The notes under the pieces were generated by a model, which made no database searches, had not been told where the DNA came from, and was given only the letters and a program-made list of their open reading frames with translations. This document shows, one piece after another, positions 35,681-46,978 of a DNA stretch of 64,000 nucleotides. The position numbers were made by a program, and so were the translations under genes. The first letter of the stretch is position 1, and each line of letters begins with the position of its first letter. The DNA is from Enoplolaimus lenunculus (taxonomy: Eukaryota; Nematoda; Enoplea; Enoplida; Thoracostomopsidae): positions 1 to 64,000 of the forward strand of contig JASANG010001973.1 in assembly GCA_030248215.1 (NCBI GenBank), given 5' to 3'.

Positions 35681-38600
35681 TCTTGTTGATTATTGTATAT
35701 TTCGCTAATCTGCGGTACTGTAAAGTCAATAGTTGCCTTAGTTGCCGTATCATCACTGATAAAATGCAACCGTTCCATAGCGTTTCGTTCTGTCTGTGTC
35801 TGTGGTAACCAAAATGGGGCAGAAATGCTATGAAACCCATTTTCAGTAGAATCAAAATTGGTTGATCTTTGAGATGAATCTAAATTTGATTGTAAACGTT
35901 TCGATGTTCCTTCGATATTTGCGTTGTTTGATTGATGCTCATCTTTGCTCAGTATTTTTCGTTTCGACTGGGCATTTGTTTGTTCTGTTGTTGTGTCGTT
36001 GTTTTTATCCAACATTTTTTCACCGTTGTTGACAATATTTTCTGCTGAGGTTTTCACAAAAACCGAAGGAAATGGTATGGATTTGTTGGAAAATACTTGT
36101 GTCTTCTCTTCGATAATTGGACTACTGACGTGCTCGAAAAGATTATGGGCATCTGAGCTCACTTTTGTTTTGGTTAATGTCGTAATTTTAGGCTCAATAT
36201 GATTGGGTAAATTGTTTCTTTCAACTCTATTATCAACAGAACCTAATTTAGGTTTGGGTGAATTGATGGGTTGATTTACGCCAGCCAGATCGATATTTGC
36301 TTTGGTTTGGTTCGAATTTTGGTGTCCAACGTAATTTTTAAGAGCATTGTAAACAAGTTTAGCAACAGTTTGTAAAGACTCTTCATGAGCGGATTCCGAC
36401 CACTGTTTCGTTGTTGTTTCTGAAATTTCTTGCATTTTGTTCAATTCAGAAGCTTTTTGGAAATTTTTAAACTGAACGGAAGTTTCATTTTGAATCAGAT
36501 TCGTTTCACTGGATGTCTTTAAATGTAACTTTTCGTCGTTGAAACTTTCATTTGATTCAGTTTCTGCGCTTGAGTTTGTTTCATACGAGTAAATTGAAAT
36601 CCAAGGTTTGACGTTAATGTTTTTACCAGTTCCAGTCGTTTTGGTATCTTTTAAAGTTTGGTTATTATTTTTCTTGATAATTATTCGCCGTAGTAAATCA
36701 ATGATGATAATTTCATCAAAAGCTGTCCGATTCAAATCTGACTGGGAAATTTTGTGTTGCAATGTTGAGAGGTTCGAAACCGTTGAATCAGCAGAAGTTG
36801 CCTTGTTTTTCATCCGAGTTTCTTCGGGTTTCGTTGTTATATTCGACGTTTCATGTTTTTGAGATATTTCGGTAATTTTTGCCATAACGACGTTGTCAGC
36901 AATTTTATGTGCTGTTTCATGAGTTGGATGCATTCGGTGCTCGTGTAAGCAACTAAAACATATTTTACGATTTGCAGTTGGTTTTTGAAAATTTTTGGAT
37001 TTTAATATCGTTTCAGCTTCTTCAATCATAATTTCCAGAAGTTCGTAAAGTGACAAAATTTCTTCGATTGTTTTGGTTTTTTGCTCTTTTAAATTTCCAT
37101 CTGGTACCAAAATTTGGGTTAATTTTTCTGTTGATTTTTGTTGTAGGAAATCTTTGGAAGTTTGCGGATTTCTAGTAATGTCCGAATATGGCATATTTGA
37201 GGTTGACGTTCCAGTATTCAACTGATTATCCAAGCTTGATTTGTCTGAATTTACGTTATCGTTCGCAAATTTAGTGATTCCGGCAATTTGAGCCACATTA
37301 TTCGCTACGCCAGGGTTGTTTTGTTTCGTATCAATTTTTTGTAAAATAGTATTTTGAGACCTTTTTTGTTGATTTTCTTCTCGAATTTTGGGAATTCGGA
37401 TGTTGTGGATTCCAGATGTATTTCTGACCACTTGTTTTAGTCGATATGATCTTTCTTGTTCCGGCGCCGCTAATGTCACAGCTCGAGTTGTTCCACGTTT
37501 CTCTCGCATTCTTTGCTCATAGTTCAATTTTTGAACATTTTCGTCCATTTTCAAGTTACTTTGAGCTTCATTAATTTTTCCATATTTAGCAACATTCTCG
37601 AGTTGATCTTCGATTGCGTTCTTTGAAGACCAAATTGAAGTTTGTCTAAATGTTCCAATATCTGTTTTGTCGTCAAGTGGTAGAAATCGTTTCAACTGGC
37701 GTTGAGACTCTTCAACCCTTGATTGAACTTGAGCAAAAGTTGGAATATTCATTCTTTGGCTATTACCATCGTTCATTGACTTATCTTGTATTTTACCAGT
37801 CGTTTCACGCAATTTAGATCTGGTTATTCTATTTTTCTTGTCTCTGTGCTGTCTCCATTTTTGTCTGCGTTTAAGTCGTTCCGAATGTTGTCGCAATATT
37901 TCCCTTCGCTTATTAGCGTAAGTTAAAAACTTTAATTTTTCAAAATTATGACTTTCGTCAAATTGATTTTCAAAACTTTTTTCTTTGTCGACATGGAAAT
38001 AATTGAATCTTCGGTTAGGATACGACGCGCCCCTGAAATTAGGCGAATACTCCTGGCTTGGAAGGCGAGACTGTTTTTGAATTCGGTTCATTTGAGTGCC
38101 CGGATACCGATTCGTATCCCTGTTGAAGCCACCGTGGTGTAAGTTTGGATTCAAGCGAGACTTGGCAATTAATAGTAGTTTTTGATTGGCATTTTCTAAT
38201 TTTCTATTCTCAAGGATAACGTTTGGGTTAAAATACGGACGGTGTGGTTGTGGCTTTAGCTGACTTTTGACTGTGTATGAACCACTTTTATGGACAGACT
38301 TGTGAAATAATGGCCAAGAATTTGGATTCTGTTCATGATTACGTCGAGGTTGGCTGTTGTTGCTGTCGTTGGTGTTGTTGCCGTTGTTGTTCCTGTTGTT
38401 GTTGTTGCCGAAGTTGTTGTTGTTGTTGTTGTTCTTGCTGCTGCTGATGCGTCTGCCAGCTTTGAAGTAAGAATTTTTAAACTCAGGTACTGGATTTGGA
38501 ACGGAAAATGGTTCAGGGGTCACTGAAACGGATTTGGTCGCTCCGTGGACAGCAAGAAGACTTTTTCCGAATATAACGGTGGTTCCAGAGCGATATTTTA

Positions 38601-41600
38601 CATTAGATTCTGCCCAACGTTTAGATCTTCTGCGCCTTGAAGGCTGATGTCTGTAAAGCAGGCGATGCGATGGCTCAAATAATGCACCAAAAATATCTGA
38701 AACAAAACCAACAATTACCTTATAGATAAGTACACAACTATTGGCAGGTCCGTATTCCAATGACGCTACTTCGCTCTGGTTCAGCAATGCAGTCGTTTTC
38801 CCTTTTGAATTCTCCAAATACCGTATATTAAAGCAACAAGTAAAGCACAAGTATCACAATATGCTTGACTACTGAACTGATTCTTGCTACGATGCCGAAG
38901 TTCCTTTGTTTTAAGTGCTTTCCGCACGTCCACTGCAATATAATTACTGCTGTTCCACTAAGTCGCTAGCTCACACCGTTGAAACACCAATGCAAACGTG
39001 ACGTGACAACTAAATCTCAAAACTCCAATTCCCGTACAAACCCAAAAATTCAAAGAAAACCAACCAAAACCAGCCCCGCTAGAATGGACTATCAACCAAA
39101 AACCCCAAATAATTCCCCCGAAAACCCCGTTAACAGATCCCCAAGAATCCCCTGTAACCCTGGCACTGCCCGCAGGCTTCGCGCACTATGCACCCATTAG
39201 CAATACCTTAGGCACTGGTTCACCGTGTACTCACATGGAACTACCGTGACTACAATCGGTTGATGCCTAATTTAAATCCGCTAACAACCCAATACCATAC
39301 GCCAACTAAATACAATCGCTATCAAACCTACACGAAATTGCACAAATTAACTCCAAGAAAGAACGCCGCAATTCCTAACACATGGACGTCAAGACTGGTT
39401 TCTTGACCTGGCTCCCCTATGGTTGTCTCGACCTAATTTACATTTCATACCGAGAATGTTTTCTGTAGACGCAATACAAATTCCGGTCTCGACTCTCAAC
39501 AACAACAAGAACAACAACAACAACAATACAGGCGCACATGTCATAATGACACAGCCTAGTTATGTCACTGTACGCAAAAACAACCAATACTAATATGCAG
39601 CACTAATCAATGGACACGCAGGGCCCAGGTATGACCAACATTGCGGCACAGCCGCCATAACGTCAATATCATAAGTTTACGCCCTGAAGCAACGCCTAAG
39701 CCTAACTTAAGTTCTAAGAGAGCCTATGTGGAGCCAGGTACTGCCTTAAGGTGTGGTTTAGAGTTTCGATATCTCCTGCTTTATTTTTCATCTGCTAATA
39801 GAAGTTCGGTACTCATCCTACTTAACTGACATTAAACTCACCCCCAGAAGAATGTTCATTTAGAAGCTGAGTCCCGTAGTCGCGTTTTGATTTGCTGAAC
39901 AATTCTCCAAGTATTTGCCATTGCTTTGTTTTGATTCGTTCTTTTGATTTAGTTTTATTCGTCAATTCCTTCGGCGTTGTGTAGTGTTGATGTGTTTCGT
40001 TCGAATTCGCTGTTTGCTGTGTGAATTGGTTTGATTGCAGACTAAGAGGTTGTGTAACCTCAGGTGTACGATGTCTTGTGTCAGGATTCATTGTTGTATT
40101 GAATTTGAAACGTTTGGACGCTTCAGCCGTTTTTAAATGATCCTCATTGGAAATATCATCAATTTTATTGGTTCGAAAATCTAAAATTCCATTTGTTCGA
40201 CGCTCTTTGTTGCTAATCTGATACATTGATCGGTTTAAATTAATATTCTCAGATGGCAAAACTATACGAGTCAGATGATTTTTGCTCAGGTTGGGACCAA
40301 TCGTACGCTGTGCAATAGATGGTCTTGAGGCCGCGTGGCGCCATGCTGACGGGTGAAGTGATAGGGATGCTCGCATTTGATTATAACTAAACAAATTATT
40401 ATAATTAGTTGATATTTCATTGCGAGCTTCCTGTAAACTCGTCCAAAACGACATATGTCGTTTCGCTTGTCGTAACATTGCATTAATTGGTGTTTGACTG
40501 GGGCGATCTGAAAAATATGACAGCTTTTCTGCGGAAAATTCGTTGAATTTAGTCAAACTTTGACGCAGTTGTTGCTTTGCCGTGGAATAAGTGAAATTGT
40601 GAACGGGTTGAAGTAATTTAGTAAATTTTTCGTGTTCCATTTCAAATCGGCTTAAATTTGAATTTGAAAATTTTTCATTCTGATAAGTTTGCTGTGATGA
40701 TTGAGTGATGATATTTGAGTGTTTAGTTTCTGATATTTCGAAGTTTTGTGACGGAAAACTGGTTGAAAACATTTGTTTACCAGCTTCCGGATTGGAGTTA
40801 AATTTGCTGGAATTTAAAGCAAAATTGTGCCAAATTCCAGTTTTGTTCTGGTTGGCTTTTGTGATTGCTGTATACGGCAGTGTTGGTATTTGCGGTTTCC
40901 AATGAGTTGTTCGAAACATTGCCAATGGCTTTGGTTCAAATCGATCTTCTGCAGAAGTGATGTAACCTAAGAAATAGCAAACTCTGTCAGTCTATTAATT
41001 ATCGGCTCAGTTTAACATTGCGAGCGCCAGCTGATCCACAGGGAAAGCAGGAAAAGACCGTACGCCCGAGTCCCATTACAAACGTTTTTTAATGAAATTT
41101 TGCTAATTCAACGTTATGAAGTTCTTATTTTGCTCGATTTATTTACATAAATCAGTTGCATTCGACTATGCAGCCACCTAGAAAAAATTTCGCCTGCGGC
41201 GCCAATTACGTCACACATACACTGAATACATTAAAGGTGCTAATACGCAATATCCAGGTGTACGTCTTACAAGAGGCATAAAGATATATAAAATGTCTTA
41301 GACGGCTAACCACCCAATACATAAACCAAAAGTGCTATTTTTGTAATATTATTTACTAGTAAATATTTAGTTTTTGTTTGCTTCACTCGAAAGGCGTTTT
41401 TCCAAGTTCTTGGTCGGGAAATTGTTTGTTTTATGCTGTTTGCAGCTTTTTGGACAATTTTCTCTTTTATATCTCAAAACCTTAATCGAAGCTTCGATCC
41501 TGCATTTTCAAAACTTCTCTACATTTATCTCTAAAAATCTCCGATCACCTTAGGCAACGCAGGTTTTGAAATTTCATATAAACGTCATAACTTTAGGGGT

Positions 41601-41982
41601 CCAAGTCTGATTGCGAGAATGCATAAGAAAATTGGTCATAGCTGTAATACTTTGAATTTGCAAATTTTGACTATTTTTATGTTGAGTGCCACAATTATTT
41701 AAACGCTATTTGGGAGCAAAGTTTGTTCAAAATAGCATAAGCAGTTGCAGAGTTCAGTATATAAATACATGTGCAAGTGTTTGCAGCGAAAACGCGCAAT
41801 TGCAAAATGAATGCACAAATCAGCTTTTAAATAATGGAAATATCACAATTACCTGAAGCATTTGCAACGGTTAAACTGAACGCGTGCTGCCTTTGCTGGG
41901 GTTCATCAATTCCATGTCCATATACAATGAAGTGATTTATCGAAACCAAAATAAACGCAAAAAGCATCCATTTCACGAACAT
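32179..41982 (-). CDS. Giant secreted Asn/Ser/Thr-rich precursor with furin-type site, three exons
   Basis: Exons on the minus strand are 41853-41982, 39842-40966 and 32179-38696. Junctions are TCAG|GTAATT to TTTCTTAG|GT (phase 1) and GGGG|GTGAGT to TTTGTTTCAG|AT (phase 1), and the frames agree across both. The product is about 2,590 residues. The N-terminus is a signal peptide (MFVKWMLFAFILVS then INHFIVYGHG). An ATG 14 codons upstream is in frame but would put a poor, charged segment before it. Exon 2 adds a 374-residue Gln/Ser/Asn-rich pro-region. Early in exon 3 RRRRSKR|W (about 439-446) is a consensus furin site. The remainder is low-complexity and almost Cys-free: poly-Asn, acidic Tyr clusters, an NNF-rich segment near the C-terminus, and one CxxC-H-H motif. 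The open frame upstream of 38696 is repeat-derived intron. No known family recognised; an extracellular matrix, mucus or cocoon-type protein is only a guess. Confidence 0.85.
35629..35679 (-). repeat. (AAC)17 trinucleotide run encoding poly-Asn
   Basis: Uninterrupted GTT repeats on the plus strand give consecutive AAC codons in the giant gene. Pure codon usage suggests slippage rather than selection for the residue alone. Confidence 0.95.
38353..38447 (-). repeat. Interrupted AAC-rich tract encoding Asn-rich segment
   Basis: GTT-rich sequence with interruptions (GCC, CTG, TCC) encodes Asn-rich segments just after the furin site of the giant precursor. Confidence 0.85.
38740..38835. repeat. 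Short dispersed repeat in intron 2 of the giant gene
   Basis: CAATGACGCTACTTCGCTCTG, TTCAGCAATGCAG, CGTTTTCCCTTTTGAAT and GTATATTAAAGC occur in the same order at 62375-62475, just upstream of the tetraspanin. This shows that the open frame upstream of the exon 3 acceptor is not coding. Confidence 0.75.
38836..39841. other. Intron 2 of the giant gene
   Basis: Contains an AACAACAACAAG-type microsatellite (about 39500-39530) and no other recognised feature. Short plus-strand frames here have no support. Confidence 0.6.
40967..41852. other. Intron 1 of the giant gene
   Basis: 886 bp between the signal-peptide exon and the pro-region exon. AT-rich, no repeat or second exon recognised. Confidence 0.6.
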
Positions 41983-43790
41983 TTTTCTGCTAAAAATTAG
42001 TGATTTTGAAACAATTGTAAACATTTATTTGATTAGCAAAGTTATTTTAATTTCATATTTATTTGGTTTTGTTTCAACTTTAAAGGTTTATGAAACATTA
42101 ATGGTACAATGTTACATATTAAACCAGATTGAAGATGCAGTAATGTCTGAAAAATACTAATTTTACTGAGGCTTGAATTCGTATGGATTGGAGATTATTT
42201 GAGATTTGATATTAAAACTAAACACAGTTATGTCAACTTTTGAACCCACCGAGTGTTCGCTTTCATATATACGACGAATGTTTGTTGCGTTCAACAAAAA
42301 TTGCGAAATTTGTTTAAATTTTTGCTTATTTAAACATCGCAATTTGAAAATTAGAATAAACACGGAAATATTAAGCGTTAAATATAATTACAAACAGGTG
42401 GGAAAATGCAAAATTACTGCTTATTACGATTTAAACAAAAAATTAACAGTAGTAAATGTACAAAATGAGCGATACATTTTCAAAAAGATCGTTTTCTGTG
42501 CAACAAATACACCAACAAACACTCATTTCTCTAACGACAAAAAGTTTCAATTTTTTTGACAAATATTTTTTCATTCATTTTTCGTTAAGTTTTACTCAAA
42601 AGTTTAAACTAATCAGAAACAACGAGGTTTGACAATTTGAGTTTGATTGTTTTTCTGTCATTCACTAACAAAATGATCATCATGCGAGATAAATAATTTG
42701 ACCGATAACGCAATAAAAACACCGGAATTTAAGTAAAATGTGACAAACCAAATTCTAGCAACGTTTGCTGTTATTTACTTTTTACAAATAATAGACTATG
42801 ACCAAGTTTAGCTCAAACTGTGTTTATACGCGAAAAAATACACACCGCACAGAGACACGAATTGCAATTTCAGCTTAAAAGTATTTCTCACACGAAATAA
42901 AAATATTTTTTGGGAAAGATTTAGAATTGGATTTCATAAATTAACAATTCATTCTACGTTGATGATGTAAAAATTAGTAACAGAGTTGCAGTGATATAAG
43001 TAAAACTACGATATTTAAGTGTAAATTTTCGAAATTTTGTTGTTTTAACCCGTTCAGTTATGTTTTTGCTTGCCAAAATAATTGTTGCCTGAGTTCTATA
43101 TCAACAATCAGTTCTTGTAATCACATAACTAAGTATATCTACTGAGATGGTTGTATGAAACTTTTTCAACTGTATATTTGTCTGTTTCAGACTTTTACCT
43201 GATTCGACGGAAGCTGTCAATAATTTGTCTGGCTCTATGCAACCAGGGTTTTGTTAAAAATTGTATCTGTTGTTTATTTAATCGGTGCCGTATAGTATTT
43301 TATTTTCTTCAATGTAAACGAACCAAATATTAAACAATAAATAAAACAACAACAAAAATAATCATAATAAACGGGAATTTTGTTGTGAGAAGATTTCGAT
43401 ACGAACAGTTGTTGGCGACAACTATGAAATGTTTCAAAATTGAGAAAAAATTTTCATGGAAAATTAAAAATACAAACATGGAATATGTTTTCATTTTAAG
43501 ACATTTTGCTGTTTACTTGGCCTATTTCTGTAGTGATTTCATGTTGTGGACAAATAGTTGCCAAGTGCGAAAGTATACTTTTACACATTTTTTGTTGATC
43601 AAAACTGTATTTATGGCTCAAGAGAACTAAAATTACGATCGGTTACAACAAATCACAGGCGAAAGCGAGGCGCAAGCGTGTCTCTGCCGATATCATCGCT
43701 GTCCTTTGGCCAAAAAGTTGTGAACGACAGCTCAACAAATCCAATATAAAAATGTTTTCTTGCCACATCTATGAATTTCGCTGCATCCTG
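41983..43790. other. Upstream of the giant gene; no gene recognised
   Basis: On the minus strand CTAATTTTTAGCAG lies just before AAAAATG of the chosen start. This looks like a 3' splice site, so either a non-coding first exon or a trans-spliced leader could join there. A 117-codon frame at 42206-42559 on the plus strand is AT-driven and has no recognisable domain. Confidence 0.35.
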
Positions 43791-43923
43791 TAGGGGTTGA
43801 GGTATACTTGACGCGCGCCGCCTGACACCACCAAATAGATTATGCCCATATTTTTGATAGCAACGCATTGCGGCCTTGGGCGGACGGCAGCGTCCACAAC
43901 ACTAATGTTTAGCTCAACCTTAA
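43791..43923. mobile_element. CG-rich MITE, TTAGGGTTGCG family
   Basis: Left end TAGGGGTTGAGGTATACTTG, interior CCAAATAGATTATGCCCATA and TTTTTGATAGCAACGCATTG, right end TTTAGCTCAACCTTA. The interior matches the copy at 55418-55548 more closely than the hairpin type at 17277-17415, so the family has at least two interiors. Confidence 0.75.
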
Positions 43924-45060
43924 TTTCTACTTAGCGACCTGAATTTCCTTTTAGAAGTGCACAATTTTCTGGGGCCGCACTACAATAGCCTGGTTGTTGA
44001 GTGCATTAAAACAATTGGTCAAAAAATTGGTCATCAATATTTTGGCTCTTCTGTAAAACATTTTAACTCTCTATGCCCGGGTATCAAATGGACAACAGCA
44101 ACAGCAAAATTGCAAAGTGTGAACTGAAACGGAAACGGATGCTTAACTGCACCATGCAAAAATTCATGCGTTGTATTGAGTTATGCTGATATCACAAAAC
44201 TTTAGTCAAATTGACACGATAGGGATTGTGGAGCTACATTTTTCGGTAATATTTTCCAGTTCAAAACAGGTCTGTAGGTGCAGCCAGCTCACCTTGATAG
44301 GGAAGCAAATATTTCTTAGTTTGGCATACAACGAATTTCGATGACTTACAAGCAAGGTTGAAAATTGTCTGAGGGGACAAAATTGTTTCTGGGAGGCTGA
44401 ACCACGCACTGTGTCCTTCCTCAGGCTACGACCGGCCTAATTAGAAATATTTTACGCAACAATTGTGTAATATATTATATGTTTCATTCAAGACATTTTT
44501 CAAGTAATTGCGATGAATATGGGTATAACGTTGACTGTAAACTTTCTGCAGTTGGTCGCCAAACTTTTTCGCCATTCGGGCATGCGCGGACACACGCCTG
44601 ATAAACGCGGAATCCATGACATAAAACTTCAAAATCTACAGACACCATTGCATCGATTGCGTCATGTGTACAAAGGCTCACACATTTTTCTGTTGATTCG
44701 TCGCAAAATCCTAAAACATGCAATAACGATGCGTCCGTAATTCTTGTAAAAATATTAACCGTTTCTCACATGAATATTTTCTATTTTTCCTTGTCGGTAT
44801 ATGTGCACAGAAAGTGTGTGTAATAGCAAATAGATTGCCATACTTGTCCAAATATACTGTTATAAGAAATTGACTGCATTAATGTAAATTTAATTGGTAG
44901 AATCGTCCAGTTTATGTCAAAAACATGTAAAAGTTTGTTTTTTGTTTCCAGGAAGTGGGGGCAGCGGTATATCCCCTGTCGCCTCTCGTATGATTGCATG
45001 ATAGCTAAAATACACGTCCCAGTTAAACTATGGCTATAGTAGATTCGCCAGAACTATGCC
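43924..45060. other. Intergenic, repeat fragment only
   Basis: TTAACCGTTTCTCACATGAA at about 44757-44780 matches the end of the repeats at 55108-55379 and 55596-55800. No gene is supported; overlapping frames at 44441-44740 on both strands are chance. Confidence 0.45.
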
Positions 45061-45213
45061 ATTGTAGTTAACCAAATAAGAGTGGGACAAATTTTTGAAC
45101 TCAACTTTCTATGTACCTGGAGTCATTAATGCACTACAATGTCAGTCAAAATAGGACCAACCTGTTGGGAGTCAAAATATCCTTTTATTACCCCTCTTAT
45201 TCGGGTCACTACA
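45061..45213. mobile_element. TA-type MITE (CTGTAGTGACC family), degenerate short copy
   Basis: Left end TTGTAGTTAACCAAATAAGA; right end CCCTCTTATTCGGGTCACTA then CAG. These form the TIR pair of the family. About 150 bp, so shorter than the intact copy. Confidence 0.65.
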
Positions 45214-45470
45214 GTGTTTACCTAATAAGGCATAATTGACTAAAACGATAACGACTGTGAAAAGTATTTTCGAATTCAGGCAACGCAAAAGGCAAAAAAA
45301 CATTGCGTCTTAATACAGAACATGAATCAAACTGCAAATCAGCTGTGTATATAAATTGTTCAGTTGGATTTGCATTACTCATATACGACGACTTATGGTT
45401 GCCAGCTTAAGGCATTTCTGCAATCGCCTGATACGGATAAAAATTAATGGTTCATTAATCAACTTTGAAG

Positions 45471-45662
45471 CCAATGCAAAGAACAGGGCCGTAACAGTAG
45501 TATAAACATATTCCTCAGTCTACGTCAAAGCCTAAGCGTAAGAATGGGCTTATATTTAAGCAAAAGTCTAAGCCTAAGCCTAAGCTAAAATTAGTCTAAA
45601 GTTGAAGCTTACTCTGTTGCAGTCCCGCAGAAACATGTTTCACCCTTAATCTTTTAATGGGC
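45471..45662. mobile_element. MITE with TTAGGC-like hexamers, reverse copy
   Basis: Ends CCAATGCAAAGAACAGGGCC and (inverse) GCCCATTAAAAGATTAAGGG; the interior has AAGCCTAAGCGTAAG and AAGTCTAAGCCTAAGCCTA. Same family as 49948-50131, 57909-58032, 60461-60608 and 63328-63447. Confidence 0.7.
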
Positions 45663-46972
45663 CAAAATTGTTAGTTCCCGTTTACGCACGGGGTTTCAAA
45701 AAATGTGAAACAGTTGAAAGAATTAAAACAAAAATAAAAAGCAGAAACGCCCACGATTCATGATAGGCGGGCGTCATTCCAACTGGGTTTTACGTGTGGT
45801 CGATTCAAACAAAGAATGTTCCCATATCGCATCCTAAATTCCATTGTGTCCATGCTTATTGAATAAGCCACATTCCAAAGGCACCGGTGGAAAGTAAGCT
45901 TAATGTGATTGAAGCATCTAAAAGCGAAACAGAGTTTTGGTGCAATTTGTTCAAAGTCTGTTTTCGAACAATTGCTTGGGGCGTTTTGGATAACAATTCT
46001 CGTTCGGCTCAAGTGAGTTGTGGTTGGACAAATATCATCCCAACAGTAGATATATATGATAGTTCAGATTTGGGTGCCGGAAAAAACAACGGAAAGCACG
46101 GTTTTATTTTCGTTTTTTCTGAGGGGGTGGAAAAAACGCAAGAAAACTGAAAAAACTTTTTAATCTCAGTAAATTGCTCACAAAACAGCGATCAAACGTC
46201 GCGTAAACCGTGAGAAATTGCTTTTCTCACGATCCAGTCATCGTGAAGGCTGATTTGCTGGAGAAAGTCAGTGGCGGATCCGGGAATCTTTAAAATGTGG
46301 GAACAAACGCGACATGGTGGAAGCGCTCGCTAGCGAAACGAAAGCGAGCCAAAGCCATATACCATTTCGGATTTCTCTTCGGATCCGCCTGTCGGAGGAG
46401 TAGGGATACCTTCCACTTATAAAAGTATGGAAAGACCAGGAAAACACATGTTTACAGGTTCTAACATCAACGACACATTATTAAAGCTACGGAGCTGTCT
46501 TACGGTGCTGAAATGTATGATATACGAATGGTTTTCTAATGAAATCGGAATTCCAGTTGCATATCTGCCACTATATAGATTATATTTTTTAATATTTATT
46601 AAGTGATTACTATATCTATTTGAGATTTTTCAGTTTCTGTTTGCTGCAATATTTATTGTAAATATATACAGCGTTTTGGTCCGGAACCTAACTCCTTATT
46701 AATTTCGTGTTTTATATACGAATAAAACTACAAATCCCGTTTACGGATTTTTGTCTGACTCAAACCCGCAAATTAGTGGCCATCTTAGGTGGCATATGCA
46801 CCTTTTTAGGCATCTAACAGGTCTGTAGTGTGTGCAGGATGCTTATCATCAAGTATATAATTTTCAATTTTGTTGTTTTTTCCGTTTTTTCCGTAAAAAC
46901 CTTGCCATAATAACTAAACACATATACAATTTTCGTGTCCATCGCGAAATGTTTGGTGCTTAAGGTTGATAA
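45663..46972. other. Intergenic, no gene recognised
   Basis: A block at 46265-46400 begins and ends with GGCGGATCCG / CGGATCCGCC and may be a short foldback element. Frames at 45758-46150 on both strands have no support. Confidence 0.4.
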
Positions 46973-46978
46973 TTTATT
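46973..46978 (-). promoter_or_regulatory. AATAAA polyadenylation signal overlapping the stop codon
   Basis: The last codons of the 304-residue secreted protein read ACA TAA TAAATT, so AATAAA begins within the TAA stop. This implies an extremely short 3' UTR if it is used. AATAAA can arise by chance in such AT-rich DNA. Confidence 0.45.

Noticed and set aside
34159-38526. Many plus-strand frames rich in Val, Phe and Leu
   Set aside because: Antisense shadows of the Asn/Thr-rich giant gene.
42206-42559. 117-codon plus-strand frame with several Cys
   Set aside because: Composition is driven by A/T; it sits in the 5' flank of the giant gene on the opposite strand; no homology recognised.
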